From Micromonospora olivasterospora (lineage in GTDB: Bacteria; Actinomycetota; Actinomycetes; Mycobacteriales; Micromonosporaceae): 64,000 nt of DNA. The position numbers and the translations under genes were made by a program. Below the pieces are notes generated by a model. That model saw only the letters and a list, made by a program, of their open reading frames with translations. It was not told the origin of the DNA and ran no database searches. Location of the stretch: assembly GCF_007830265.1 (NCBI RefSeq), contig NZ_VLKE01000001.1:3472001-3536000 (forward strand). The letters run 5' to 3'. Below are positions 53,347 through 62,112 of this stretch, in pieces; within the stretch, counting starts at the first letter, position 1, and each line of letters begins with the position of its first letter.

Positions 53347-53812
53347 GTGAACTTGAAGGGGTGGGCAGCGGCTACCGGTATCTCGTACGCGACCGCACGG
53401 CGGCGTTACGAGTCCGGCACGCTGCCTGTTCCCACGTACCGGCTTGGCCGCCTGATCATGGTGGGGGAGCCGGTCACCGGCGTTGTCGCCGATGCGGCGC
53501 AGGTTGTGGTATGTGCCTGCGTGTCATCGGCAGGCCAGGAAGTTGACTTGGCCCGGCAGGTCGCTCGGGTCGTCACCTGGGCGACCAGTCGGCGGCGGGT
53601 GGTGTCGCGGGTGGTGACGGAGGTCGGGTCGGCGTTCGACGGGCCGCAAGGAGTTCCTGGCGTTGCTGCGTGATCCGGCCGTGTCGACGATCGTTGTTGA
53701 GCATCGGGGTCGGGTCGCCCGGTTCGGGGTCGAGTACGTCGAAGCGGCTCTCGCGGCTGTGGGGCGGCGTCTGCTGGTGGTCGACCCGGCCGAGATAGAC
53801 GACCCGGCGTGA
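53347..53812 (+). pseudogene. tnpA: IS607-type serine recombinase TnpA, frameshifted and shortened
   Basis: The N-terminus is a MerR-like HTH (LKGWAAATGISYATARRRYE); the resolvase part follows (VVCACVSSAGQEVDLARQVA), with a Ser in the expected nucleophile position. The frame breaks near 53640 after SAFDGP. The next frame continues KEFLALLRDPAVSTIVVEHR, RVARFGVEYVEAALAA and RRLLVVDPAEIDD, then stops at the tnpB start. The usual C-terminal end (about 30 residues) is missing. The enzyme is therefore probably inactive. Its final stop overlaps the tnpB start as GTGA. Confidence 0.8.
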
Positions 53813-55185
53813 AGACGATTCAGTCGTACCGGTTCGCTCTCGACCTCAGTCCTGGCCAGGAGCGGGCTGTTCTCGCCCATGCCGGAGCGGCGCGGGTCGC
53901 CCACAACTGGGCGCTCGCCCGAGTCAAGGCAGTCTTGGACCAGCGGGCCGCCGAACGCACCTACGGCGTGCCGGACGAACAGCTCACGCCGTCGGTGTCG
54001 TGGTCGCTTCCCGCGCTGCGTAGGGCGTGGAACGCCGCCAAGGCCGAGGTCGCGCCGTGGTGGGCCGAGTGCTCGAAGGAGGCGTTCAACACCGGCCTGG
54101 ACGCCCTGGCCCGTGCACTGAAGAATTGGTCGGATTCCCGGACCGGCAAGCGGGCCGGTCGGCCGGTCGGATTTCCCCGCTTCAAGTCCCGCCGCCGCAC
54201 CACCCCGTCGGTGCGGTTCACCACCGGCACGATCCGTGTCGCCCCGGACCGCATGCACGTGGTGCTCCCCCGGCTGGGCCGGTTGAAGCTGCACGAGTCG
54301 GCCCGTAAACTCGCCCGCCGCCTCGAAGCGGGCACGGCCCGGATCATGTCCGCGACCGTCCGGCGCGACGGCGAGCGCTGGCACGTCTGCTTCACTGTGG
54401 ACGTCGAACGCGCCGACCGGGTGCCGGCCGAGCCCATGTCGGTGGTCGGTGTCGACGTCGGCATCGCACACCTCGCCGTGCTGTCCACCGGTGAACTGGT
54501 GCCCAACCCGGGTCACCTGGCCGCCGCGCAACGCCGCCTGCGCGCACTCGGCCGCGTCTTGTCGCGTAGGACAGGCCCCGACCGGCGTACCGGCCTGCGG
54601 CCGTCGAACCGGTGGCAGCGTGCCGTCGCCCGGCTCGGCCGCGCGCATGCCCGGGTCGCGAACCTGCGCCGAGACGGCCTGCACAAGCTCACCACCCGGC
54701 TGGCGGCCGAGTACGGCACGGTCGTGGTCGAAGACCTCAACGTGTCCGGCATGCTCCGCAATCGGCGGTTGGCTCGGCACATCGCCGACGCCGGCTTCGC
54801 CGAACTACGGCGGCAACTGGCCTATAAGACCGGTTGGAACGGCGGCCGGCTGATCGTGGCCGACCGCTGGTATCCGTCCTCGAAAACCTGCTCCGGCTGC
54901 GGCACGGTGAAAACCAAACTGGCCCTGTCCGAACGCACCTACACCTGCACCACCTGCGGCCTGAGCCTTGACCGGGACCTCAACGCCGCCCATAACCTGG
55001 CCGCATTCGCGACCGAGACAACCGCCGGGAGTGGCCCGGTGGCAGGACGTGGAGCCGACCGTAAGACCCGCTCCGGCAGGCAGGTGGCTACGAAGCGTCA
55101 ACCCGGCACCGCCTCGGCGGGTCAGACCGGGACTGTCCCACCGCAAGGTAGGACTACCGATCACGTGTTCACCAGAGCGCACTGA
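53809..55185 (+). CDS. tnpB: TnpB RNA-guided nuclease of an IS607-type element
   Basis: A 458-residue TnpB, ancestor-type of Cas12 nucleases, which cuts DNA guided by an omega-RNA from the element's right end. The N-terminal HTH/wedge part starts YRFALDLSPGQERAVLAHAG. The RuvC triad is intact: D216 in VVGVDVGIAHLAVL, E308 in VVVEDLNVSGM, and the DRDLNAAHN motif (D388/D390). A zinc ribbon has C361, C364, C380 and C383. The C-terminal 55 residues are basic and disordered. The start overlaps the tnpA stop. The gene is full length and so probably still active, while its partner is broken. Confidence 0.92.
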   Translation: MKTIQSYRFALDLSPGQERAVLAHAGAARVAHNWALARVKAVLDQRAAERTYGVPDEQLTPSVSWSLPALRRAWNAAKAEVAPWWAECSKEAFNTGLDALARALKNWSDSRTGKRAGRPVGFPRFKSRRRTTPSVRFTTGTIRVAPDRMHVVLPRLGRLKLHESARKLARRLEAGTARIMSATVRRDGERWHVCFTVDVERADRVPAEPMSVVGVDVGIAHLAVLSTGELVPNPGHLAAAQRRLRALGRVLSRRTGPDRRTGLRPSNRWQRAVARLGRAHARVANLRRDGLHKLTTRLAAEYGTVVVEDLNVSGMLRNRRLARHIADAGFAELRRQLAYKTGWNGGRLIVADRWYPSSKTCSGCGTVKTKLALSERTYTCTTCGLSLDRDLNAAHNLAAFATETTAGSGPVAGRGADRKTRSGRQVATKRQPGTASAGQTGTVPPQGRTTDHVFTRAH

Positions 55186-55253
55186 ACGGTAACGGTCGGT
55201 GCCCAGTCGCCCGGCGGCGCAAGGCACGCCGAACGACCAGGTCGCCAACCGGC

Positions 55254-56900
55254 TTACCCGGCTGCGGGCCGTTCGAACCACGCGGCCGCGTCGACCGGCA
55301 GGACGTGCCCGGCGCCCTGCTCGGCGAGGCGCGCGCTGGCGGTGAGCGGCCGGCCGTACCCGTCGACCAGGACCGGGGCGTCGCTGAGGTTGACCACACA
55401 GGTCAGCACCACGTCCCCGGCGCTGCGGCTGAACGCCAGCACGCCCGGGCCGGTGCCCTCCAGCCAGGTCACGCCGCCCGCGTCGGCCGCGAGCGTGGGG
55501 TGCTCGCGGCGGATCCGCAGCGCGATGCGGTAGTGCTCCAGCGTGGAGCCGGGCACGCCGGTCTGGGCGGCGACCGAGAGCGCGGCCCAGGTCGCCGGGG
55601 CCGGCAGCCAGCTCAGCTCGCTGCCCTTCGGCCCGAAGCCGTACGGTGCCAGCCCGCCGCTCCACGGGATCGGCACCCGGCAGCCGTCGCGGCTCTCCCC
55701 GGTACGCAGGAAGGACGGGTCCTGGCGCAGCTCGTCGGGCAGGTCCAGCACCTCCGGCAGGCCCAGCTCCTCGCCCTGGTAGAGGTACGCGCAGCCGGGC
55801 AGGGCCAGCATCAGCAGGGTGGCCGCCCGGGCCCGGCGCAGGCCGACCTCGCCGTCGCCGTACCGGGTGACGTGCCGCTGCTTGTCGTGGTTGGACAGCA
55901 CCCAGGTGGTGGGCGCACCCACGATGGTGGCCTCCGACAGGGCGGTGTCGATGACCTTGCGGAAGGAGTCGGCCGACCAGGTGGCGTCGAGGAAGTCGAA
56001 GCTGAACGCCTGGTGCAGCTCGTCGGGGCCGATGTAGCGGGCCAGCCGCTGCGGCGTCTCGGCCCACGCCTCGGCGACGGCCATCCGGCCGCCGGGGTAG
56101 CTGTCCAGGATCGGCCGCCACGCCCGGTAGATCTCGTGGACCTCGTCCTGGTCGAAGTACGGCAGGCGGCCCTTGCCCAGCAGTTCCACCTGACGCTGGC
56201 CGGTGGTCATGCTGCTGAAGCCGACGTCCGGCAGCCCCTCGGCCTTGATCATGCCGTGGGCCACGTCGACGCGGAACCCGTCGACGCCCCGGTCGAGCCA
56301 GAAGCGCAGCACGTCCTCGAACTCGGCGCGTACCTCGGGGTGGCGCCAGTTCAGGTCCGGCTGGGCGGGGTCGAACAGGTGCAGGTACCACTGGCCGTCT
56401 GCCACCCGCGTCCAGGCCGGGCCGCCGAAGATGCTCTCCCAGTCGTTCGGCGGCAGCTCGCCCTGCTCCCCCCTGCCGTCCGCGAACAGGTAGCGCTCGC
56501 GCTCCGCGGAGCCGGGGCCGGCCGCGAGCGCGGCGGCGAACCAGGGGTGCCGGTCGGAGGTGTGGTTGGGCACGATGTCGACGATGATCCGCAGGCCGAG
56601 GGCGTGCGCGTCGGTGATCATGGCGTCGAAGTCCGCGAGCGTGCCGAACATCGGGTCGATGTCGCGGTAGTCGGCCACGTCGTAGCCGCCGTCCACCATC
56701 GGCGAGGTGTAGAAGGGCGTCAGCCAGAGCGCGTCGACCCCGAGGTCGCGCAGGTACGGCAGGCGCTCGCGGATACCCGGCAGGTCACCGACGCCGTCGC
56801 CGTTGGAGTCGGCGAAGCTGCGGACGTAGACCTGGTAGACGACCGCGGAACGCCACCAGTCGTCGTCGGAGGTCAGCGGCGTGGGATTGCTGGCGGTCAT
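55254..56900 (-). CDS. GH13 alpha-glucosidase
   Basis: A 548-residue family 13 glycoside hydrolase, oligo-1,6-glucosidase/alpha-glucosidase type. The start DWWRSAVVYQVYVRSFADSN is typical; catalytic residues are the Asp of GFRVDVAHG (about residue 210), the Glu of AVAEAWAE (about 271) and the Asp of SNHDKQRH (about 335). No signal peptide is present, so it acts on imported maltodextrin in the cytoplasm. The ATG at 56900 is used; the ribosome site is weak. A CTTGCGCAAG palindrome lies 116 bases upstream. It completes the maltose locus with the LacI regulator and malEFG. Confidence 0.92.
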   Translation of the reverse strand: MTASNPTPLTSDDDWWRSAVVYQVYVRSFADSNGDGVGDLPGIRERLPYLRDLGVDALWLTPFYTSPMVDGGYDVADYRDIDPMFGTLADFDAMITDAHALGLRIIVDIVPNHTSDRHPWFAAALAAGPGSAERERYLFADGRGEQGELPPNDWESIFGGPAWTRVADGQWYLHLFDPAQPDLNWRHPEVRAEFEDVLRFWLDRGVDGFRVDVAHGMIKAEGLPDVGFSSMTTGQRQVELLGKGRLPYFDQDEVHEIYRAWRPILDSYPGGRMAVAEAWAETPQRLARYIGPDELHQAFSFDFLDATWSADSFRKVIDTALSEATIVGAPTTWVLSNHDKQRHVTRYGDGEVGLRRARAATLLMLALPGCAYLYQGEELGLPEVLDLPDELRQDPSFLRTGESRDGCRVPIPWSGGLAPYGFGPKGSELSWLPAPATWAALSVAAQTGVPGSTLEHYRIALRIRREHPTLAADAGGVTWLEGTGPGVLAFSRSAGDVVLTCVVNLSDAPVLVDGYGRPLTASARLAEQGAGHVLPVDAAAWFERPAAG

Positions 56901-57015
56901 CGGTGACGGTCCCCGTTCTGTGGCGCGGGCGGCGTGCTCCCGCGCGGGCACGGCGCTGTGTCACACGCGGGGTCAGAGCAGGATGCCGCCCGGCCGCTGC
57001 AAGAGTCAAGCAGTC

Positions 57016-57025
57016 CTTGCGCAAG
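57016..57025. promoter_or_regulatory. Possible LacI-type operator upstream of the GH13 gene
   Basis: CTTGCGCAAG is a perfect 10-base palindrome between the GH13 start and the regulator's stop. It shares TTGC and GCAA half-sites with the two operators at 58144-58196, but in inverted order, so binding by the same regulator is plausible and unproven. Confidence 0.5.
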
Positions 57026-57049
57026 AAACGATGCCGGAAGCGCCGGGCC

Positions 57050-58123
57050 TCAGGCGGGGATCGCGAGCGCAGGCGGCGACGGGTGCTGGCCGTCGGGCTC
57101 GCCCCCGGCCGGCCGGGCCACGGCGGTGGAGCCGCGCACCACCAGCTCGGGCCGGAACAGGTACTCCGAGTGCGGCGCCGCGTGCCCGTTGATCTCGTCG
57201 ACCAGGGCCCGGACCGCGGCCACCGCCATGGCGATGACCGGCTGGCGCATCGTGGTCAGCGGCGGGTCGGTGAAGGCCATCAGCGGCGAGTCGTCGTACC
57301 CGACCACCGACAGGTCACCCGGCACCGACAGGCCGCGCTGCCGGGCGGCCCGGATCGCGCCGAGCGCCATCAGGTCCGAGCCGCAGACGATGCCGGTCAC
57401 GCCGCGCTCCAGCAGTCGTGCCGCGGCCGCCTCGCCACCCTCCACGCCGAACAGTGACAGCTCGGCCAGCTCGGCCAGCTCGGACTCGGGCAGGCCGGCG
57501 AGCCGGCCCATCGCGGCCCGCCAGCCGGCGACCCGCCGCTGCACCGGCACGAACCGGTCCGGGCCGGTGATCAGGCCGATCCGGCGGTGCCCGAGGGCGA
57601 CCAGGTGGGCGACGGCCAGCTCGGCGGCCTCCCGGTCGTCGCAGGAGACGAACGGCGCGGCGATGCTCGGCACATGTCCGTTGATCATGACGATCGGCAG
57701 CGGCCGGGCGATCAGCGCGCGGTAGCGGTCGTGGTTGGCCGCGGTGTCGGCGTGCAGGCCGGAGACGAAGACGATGCCGGAGACCTGGCGGTCCAGCAGC
57801 ATCTCGACGTACTCGTCCTCGGTGACCCCGCCCGGAGTCTGGGTGCACAGCACGGGGGTGAACCCGCTCTGCGCCAGGGTCGACTCGATGACCTGGGCGA
57901 AGGCGGGGAAGATGGGGTTGTCCAGCTCCGGCACGACCAGGCCGACCAGGCCCGCGCTGCGCTTGCGCAGCCGCGCCGGGCGCTCGTACCCAAGAACATC
58001 GAGGGCGGTCAGTACGGCCTGCCGGGTCTCGGGGGCCACGCCAGGGCGGTCGTTGAGCACCCGCGACACCGTGGCCTCGCTGACTTCGGCCTGTTGGGCG
58101 ATGTCGGACAGTCGAGCGCGCAT
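57050..58123 (-). CDS. LacI-family regulator of the maltose locus
   Basis: A 357-residue LacI-family repressor. The DNA-binding head reads RLSDIAQQAEVSEATVSRVL with hinge RPGVAPETRQ; the periplasmic-binding-protein-like core follows (VGLVVPELDNPIFPAFAQVI and on). It resembles actinobacterial MalR/AglR regulators that respond to maltose or trehalose. It is divergent from malEFG and lies upstream of the GH13 gene on the same strand, the usual layout for control of both. Two symmetric GCAA...TTGC sites sit in the divergent spacer. Confidence 0.92.
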   Translation of the reverse strand: MRARLSDIAQQAEVSEATVSRVLNDRPGVAPETRQAVLTALDVLGYERPARLRKRSAGLVGLVVPELDNPIFPAFAQVIESTLAQSGFTPVLCTQTPGGVTEDEYVEMLLDRQVSGIVFVSGLHADTAANHDRYRALIARPLPIVMINGHVPSIAAPFVSCDDREAAELAVAHLVALGHRRIGLITGPDRFVPVQRRVAGWRAAMGRLAGLPESELAELAELSLFGVEGGEAAAARLLERGVTGIVCGSDLMALGAIRAARQRGLSVPGDLSVVGYDDSPLMAFTDPPLTTMRQPVIAMAVAAVRALVDEINGHAAPHSEYLFRPELVVRGSTAVARPAGGEPDGQHPSPPALAIPA

Positions 58124-58143
58124 GGCGGCACTTTAACTTACGG

Positions 58144-58155
58144 GCAAGATCTTGC
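58144..58155. promoter_or_regulatory. Operator O1 in the lacI-malE spacer
   Basis: GCAAGATCTTGC is a perfect 12-base palindrome, 21 bases upstream of the regulator's start codon. It should mediate autoregulation and control of malEFG. Confidence 0.7.
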
Positions 58156-58184
58156 GTACACGCCTGCAAGCCCTTCCATTCACT

Positions 58185-58196
58185 GCAACCTCTTGC
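58185..58196. promoter_or_regulatory. Operator O2 in the lacI-malE spacer
   Basis: GCAACCTCTTGC has the same GCAA and TTGC half-sites at the same 12-base span as O1, 41 bases away centre to centre. Two sites about four helical turns apart suit cooperative binding or a small loop by a LacI tetramer. Confidence 0.65.
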
Positions 58197-58323
58197 TAAC
58201 GTCCCCGCAACGTGCATGGGGAAGGCGCAGCGACCGGGCGCCAGCAGCAACAACCTTACGAGCTTTCCACTGGCGGGCCCGCCCCTCCCCCGGGCGGGAT
58301 CCGCCATGACGACAGGAGTACCG

Positions 58324-59574
58324 ATGCGCATCCGTACCGCGGGTGTGGTCGCCGTCCTCGGCCTGGCGCTGGCCGCCTCCGGCTGCGGTGGCGGCGACGA
58401 GAAGGAGCCGGCCGCGCAGGAGTCCCCCAAGGCCGCCGGCGGCAAGCTGGTGATCTGGGCCGACGACAAGCGGACCGCCGCCCTGAAGCCGTTCGCCGAG
58501 AAGTTCGGCCAGGACAACGGCGTGACCGTCGAGGTACAGGCCGTCTCCAAGGACCTGCAGACCAACTTCGTCACCGCCTCCCAGCAGGGCAGCGGCCCGG
58601 ACGTCGTGGTCGGCGCGCACGACTGGATCGGCAACCTGGTCCAGAACGGCGCCATCGACCCGGTGCAGCTCGCGGCCGACCAGAAGAGCGCCTTCAGCGA
58701 GGTCGCCGTCAAGGCGGTCACCTTCAACGGGCAGCTCTACGGCGTCCCGTACGCCACCGAGAACATCGCCCTGATTCGCAACACCGAGCTGGCCCCCGAG
58801 GCGCCGAAGACGATCGAGGACCTGGTCGCGGCCGGCAAGAAGCTCAAGGCCGAGAAGAAGGCCAGCGAGATCCTCTGCCTGCAGTCCGGCCAGAACGGCG
58901 ACGCGTACCACATCTACCCGCTGTACACCTCCGGCGGCGGCTACCTCTTCGGCACCGCGGCCAACGGCGACTACGACCCGAAGGACCTGGGCGTGGGCAA
59001 GCCGGAGTCGATCGCGGCCTTCCAGAAGATCGCGAAGCTCGGTGAGAAGGGCGACGGCGCGCTGAAGCGCTCCATCACCGGCGAGAACTCCATCGCCACC
59101 TTCACCGGCAAGAAGTGCGCGTTCCTGGTCTCCGGCCCGTGGGCCATCGCCGACGCCAAGAAGGCCAACATCAAGTACGACATCTCCCCGGTCCCCGGCT
59201 TCGCCGGTGGCAAGGAGGCCCAGCCGTTCGTGGGCGTCCAGGCGTTCTACGTCGCCGCCAAGGGCAAGAACAAGGCCCTGGCCCAGGAGTTCGTCACCAA
59301 CTACGTGACCAAGCCGGACCTGGCCGTCGCGCTGTACAACGCCGAGCCGCGCCCGCCGGCGCTGACCGCGGCCTTCGACCAGGTCAAGGGCACCGACCCG
59401 GACCTGGCCAAGTTCCAGGAGGCCGGCAAGAACGGCCAGGTGCTTCCGGCGATCCCGGCCATGGCCGCGATCTGGGACCCGTTCGGCAAGGCGGAGGCGG
59501 CCATCATCGGTGGCGCCGACCCGGCCAAGACGATCACCGCCGCCGGCACGACCATCGCCGGTCAGATCAAGTAA
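58324..59574 (+). CDS. malE: Maltose/maltodextrin ABC transporter, binding lipoprotein
   Basis: A 416-residue extracellular solute-binding protein (family 1). The signal peptide ends in the lipobox LALAASGC with Cys21, so the protein is a lipoprotein. The sequence KLVIWADDKRTAALKPFAEK and GVPYATENIALIRN is typical of MalE-type proteins that bind maltose/maltodextrin. The ATG at 58324 has ACAGGAGT upstream. Its TAA stop shares the A with the malF start (TAATG). Regulation by the divergent LacI protein is likely. Confidence 0.93.
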   Translation: MRIRTAGVVAVLGLALAASGCGGGDEKEPAAQESPKAAGGKLVIWADDKRTAALKPFAEKFGQDNGVTVEVQAVSKDLQTNFVTASQQGSGPDVVVGAHDWIGNLVQNGAIDPVQLAADQKSAFSEVAVKAVTFNGQLYGVPYATENIALIRNTELAPEAPKTIEDLVAAGKKLKAEKKASEILCLQSGQNGDAYHIYPLYTSGGGYLFGTAANGDYDPKDLGVGKPESIAAFQKIAKLGEKGDGALKRSITGENSIATFTGKKCAFLVSGPWAIADAKKANIKYDISPVPGFAGGKEAQPFVGVQAFYVAAKGKNKALAQEFVTNYVTKPDLAVALYNAEPRPPALTAAFDQVKGTDPDLAKFQEAGKNGQVLPAIPAMAAIWDPFGKAEAAIIGGADPAKTITAAGTTIAGQIK

Positions 59575-61214
59575 TGAGCACATCGCTGTCCGGCCCGGGG
59601 CCCGCCACGCGGACCCCGGGCCGGGAGCCCGTCGGCTCCGGGCTCCCGCGCGCGTCCCAGGGGGCGCGGAACCTCGCGCCGATCACCGCGGCCGGCCTCC
59701 TCGTCAAGGTGGTCCTGCTCGGTCTGGTGGCCGGGATCGCGGTCTGGGCGGCGTTCCCGCTCGTCGAGGCCGAGCAGTGGACCGGCCTGGCGATCCTGGC
59801 GGTCACCACCGCCGGCCTCTTCTACCTCTACCTCACCCGCCGGCACGTCCCCGCCAAGTACCTGGTTCCCGGCACGCTCTTCCTGATCGCCTTCCAGGTC
59901 TTCCCCGTGCTCTACACCGCGAGCACCGCCTTCACGAACTTCGGTGACGGTCACCGGGGCAGCAAGGACGACGCGATCGTCGCGATCCAGAGTTCCTCGG
60001 TGAAGCAGGTCCCCGGCTCCACCGAGTACTCCCTCTCCATCGCCACCAAGGGCGACCCGGCCACCGGCCCGTTGGTCTTCCTGTTGAGCGACCCGAAGAC
60101 CAACCAGGTCTCCGCCGGTGACGCGGACGGGCTGCGCTCCCTCGACGCGGGCGACGTCACGGTCGCCCCGGGCGGCAAGGTCACCGCCGCCGACGGGTAC
60201 ACCGTGCTCAACTTCGGCCAGGCCAGCGTACGGAGCAAGGAGATCACCGACCTGGTCGTGCCGACCTCCGGCGGCGCGATCCGGTCCAACGGCCTGTCGC
60301 GCGCCTACGAGGGCAAGGCCGTCCGGGCGTACGACGCGGGCTGCGACTGCGTCACGGACAGCGAGACCGGCAAGACCTGGACCGCCGACGGGGCCACCGG
60401 TTCCTTCGTCGCCGCCGACGGCGAGCGCCTCGCCCAGGGCTGGCGGGTCAACGTCGGCCTGAAGAACTTCAGTCGGGTGCTGACCGACCCGAACATCGCC
60501 GGGCCCTTCTTCGGCACGCTGCTCTGGAACTTCGCCTTCGCGCTCGGCTCCACCGGGCTCACCTTCGTGCTCGGCATGGCCATCGCGCTCGCCCTGCACT
60601 CGCCCCGGATGCGGGGCACCAACCTCTACCGGGTGCTGCTGATCCTGCCGTACGCGATGCCGTCGTTCGCGATGCTGCTGGTCTGGCGGGACATGTTCAA
60701 CACCGACTTCGGCCTGGTCAACAACCTCTTCGGCCTGGGCGTCGACTGGTTCGGTGAGACCTGGTCCGCCCGGGCCGCGGTGCTGCTGGTGCAGCTGTGG
60801 CTCGGCTACCCGTACATGTTCCTGGTCACCACCGGCGCGCTCCAGGCAATACCGCGCGAGCTGACCGAGTCCACCTCCGTCGACGGCGCCTCGCCGTGGC
60901 AGTCGTTCCGCGCGGTCACCCTGCCGCTGCTGCTGGTCGCGCTCTCGCCACTGCTGATCGCGTCGTTCGCGTACAACTTCAACAACATCAACGCGATCTG
61001 GCTGACCACCGCGGGCGGGCCGTTCCCGGCGGACAATCCGCGCAACGGCGCGACCGACCTGCTCATCACCTACACCTACCGGCTGGCCTTCGGCGCCCAG
61101 GGTGCGGAGTACGGCACGGCCGCCGCGGTCTCGATCTTCATCTTCGCGATCGTGGCGACGGTGTCGGCGATCAGCTTCCGGCGGACCCGCAAGCAGGAGG
61201 AGGTGTACTCGTGA
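59574..61214 (+). CDS. malF: Maltose ABC transporter permease MalF
   Basis: A 546-residue permease. After a cytoplasmic N-tail and three helices, a long extracytoplasmic insert (about residues 125-295) corresponds to the MalF-P2 loop that contacts MalE. The remaining helices follow. The EAA loop reads ESTSVDGASPWQSFRAVTLP (about 433-452) and would contact the ATPase. The start overlaps the malE stop. No malK is present here; actinomycetes usually use a shared MsiK ATPase encoded elsewhere. Confidence 0.94.
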   Translation: MSTSLSGPGPATRTPGREPVGSGLPRASQGARNLAPITAAGLLVKVVLLGLVAGIAVWAAFPLVEAEQWTGLAILAVTTAGLFYLYLTRRHVPAKYLVPGTLFLIAFQVFPVLYTASTAFTNFGDGHRGSKDDAIVAIQSSSVKQVPGSTEYSLSIATKGDPATGPLVFLLSDPKTNQVSAGDADGLRSLDAGDVTVAPGGKVTAADGYTVLNFGQASVRSKEITDLVVPTSGGAIRSNGLSRAYEGKAVRAYDAGCDCVTDSETGKTWTADGATGSFVAADGERLAQGWRVNVGLKNFSRVLTDPNIAGPFFGTLLWNFAFALGSTGLTFVLGMAIALALHSPRMRGTNLYRVLLILPYAMPSFAMLLVWRDMFNTDFGLVNNLFGLGVDWFGETWSARAAVLLVQLWLGYPYMFLVTTGALQAIPRELTESTSVDGASPWQSFRAVTLPLLLVALSPLLIASFAYNFNNINAIWLTTAGGPFPADNPRNGATDLLITYTYRLAFGAQGAEYGTAAAVSIFIFAIVATVSAISFRRTRKQEEVYS

Positions 61215-62110
61215 CCACCCACGCGGACGCCCCCGCCGGCAACCGGAACGCGGGGAGGGCATCGAAGGGTCGCTGGTTCGCGCAGGTCGGCTGGCGGCAC
61301 GTCGTCGGGGTGCTGGCGGTGGCGTTCAGCCTCTTCCCGATCCTGTTCGTGCTCTCGGCGGCGCTCAACCCGCTCGGCACCCTCTCCTCGACCGAGCTAC
61401 TGCCGACCGGGGCGTCGGTCGAGAACTTCACCAACCTCTTCGACAAGACGGCGTTCGGTTACTGGTTCCTCAACTCGCTCCTGATCGCCGGGGCCTCGTC
61501 CTTCGTGTCGATCCTCCTGTCGGCGCTCGCGGCGTACGCGTTCTCCCGGATGCGGTTCGCCGGCCGTCGGATCGGTCTGCTCGCGCTGCTGCTGATCCAG
61601 ATGTTCCCGCAGTTCCTGGCCATCGTGGCGATCTTCCTGATCTTCACCACGGTCACCGACCTGTGGCCGAGCCTCGGTTTCAACACCCCGTGGGGCCTGT
61701 TCCTGCTCTACATGGGTGGCGCGCTCGGCGTGAACACCTGGCTGATGAAGGGCTTCTTCGACACCCTGCCGCGAGAGCTGGACGAGTCGGCGACGGTGGA
61801 CGGCGCCAGCCACGCCCAGGTCTTCTTCCGGATCATGCTGCCGCTGGTGGCGCCGATCCTGGCGGTGACCGCGCTGCTGTCGTTCATCGGCACGATCAAC
61901 GAGTTCATGATCGCCAACGTGTTCCTCACCGACACCGAGTCGAAGACCCTCGCGGTCGGCATGTGGGGCCTGGTGGCGGGTGAGCGCAACAACAACTTCG
62001 GGATGTTCGCGGCGGGCACCCTGCTCACCGCGATCCCCACGGTGGTGGTGTTCCAACTGCTCCAGCGCTACATCGTCTCCGGCCTCACCGCCGGTGCGGT
62101 CAAGGGCTGA
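61211..62110 (+). CDS. malG: Maltose ABC transporter permease MalG
   Basis: A 299-residue permease with six helices. The EAA loop is ESATVDGASHAQVFFRIMLP (about residues 193-212), and the C-terminus ends YIVSGLTAGAVKG, which in E. coli MalG reaches into MalE/MalK contacts. The GTG at 61211 shares GTGA with the malF stop. It is followed two bases later by the remnant of a GH13 gene, so the transporter and an intracellular glucosidase once formed one operon. Confidence 0.95.
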   Translation: MTTHADAPAGNRNAGRASKGRWFAQVGWRHVVGVLAVAFSLFPILFVLSAALNPLGTLSSTELLPTGASVENFTNLFDKTAFGYWFLNSLLIAGASSFVSILLSALAAYAFSRMRFAGRRIGLLALLLIQMFPQFLAIVAIFLIFTTVTDLWPSLGFNTPWGLFLLYMGGALGVNTWLMKGFFDTLPRELDESATVDGASHAQVFFRIMLPLVAPILAVTALLSFIGTINEFMIANVFLTDTESKTLAVGMWGLVAGERNNNFGMFAAGTLLTAIPTVVVFQLLQRYIVSGLTAGAVKG

Positions 62111-62112
62111 GG

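Larger units (their letters stand above)
53347..55185 (+). mobile_element. IS607-family element (tnpA fragment plus tnpB)
   Basis: The pairing of a serine recombinase with a TnpB defines the IS607 group. Coding parts are given; the true ends lie beyond, on the left among CTGACGTGTCAGTCAGCTC (about 53298-53317) and on the right within 55186-55253. IS607 elements have no terminal inverted repeats or target duplication, so the ends cannot be fixed by eye. The element sits between an SMR gene and a GH13 gene, both intact. Confidence 0.75.

Noticed and set aside
53347..53812. Programmed frameshifting in the IS607 tnpA
   Set aside because: No slippery heptamer followed by a structure was seen at about 53640, and the C-terminal end is also missing, so mutational decay is the simpler reading.
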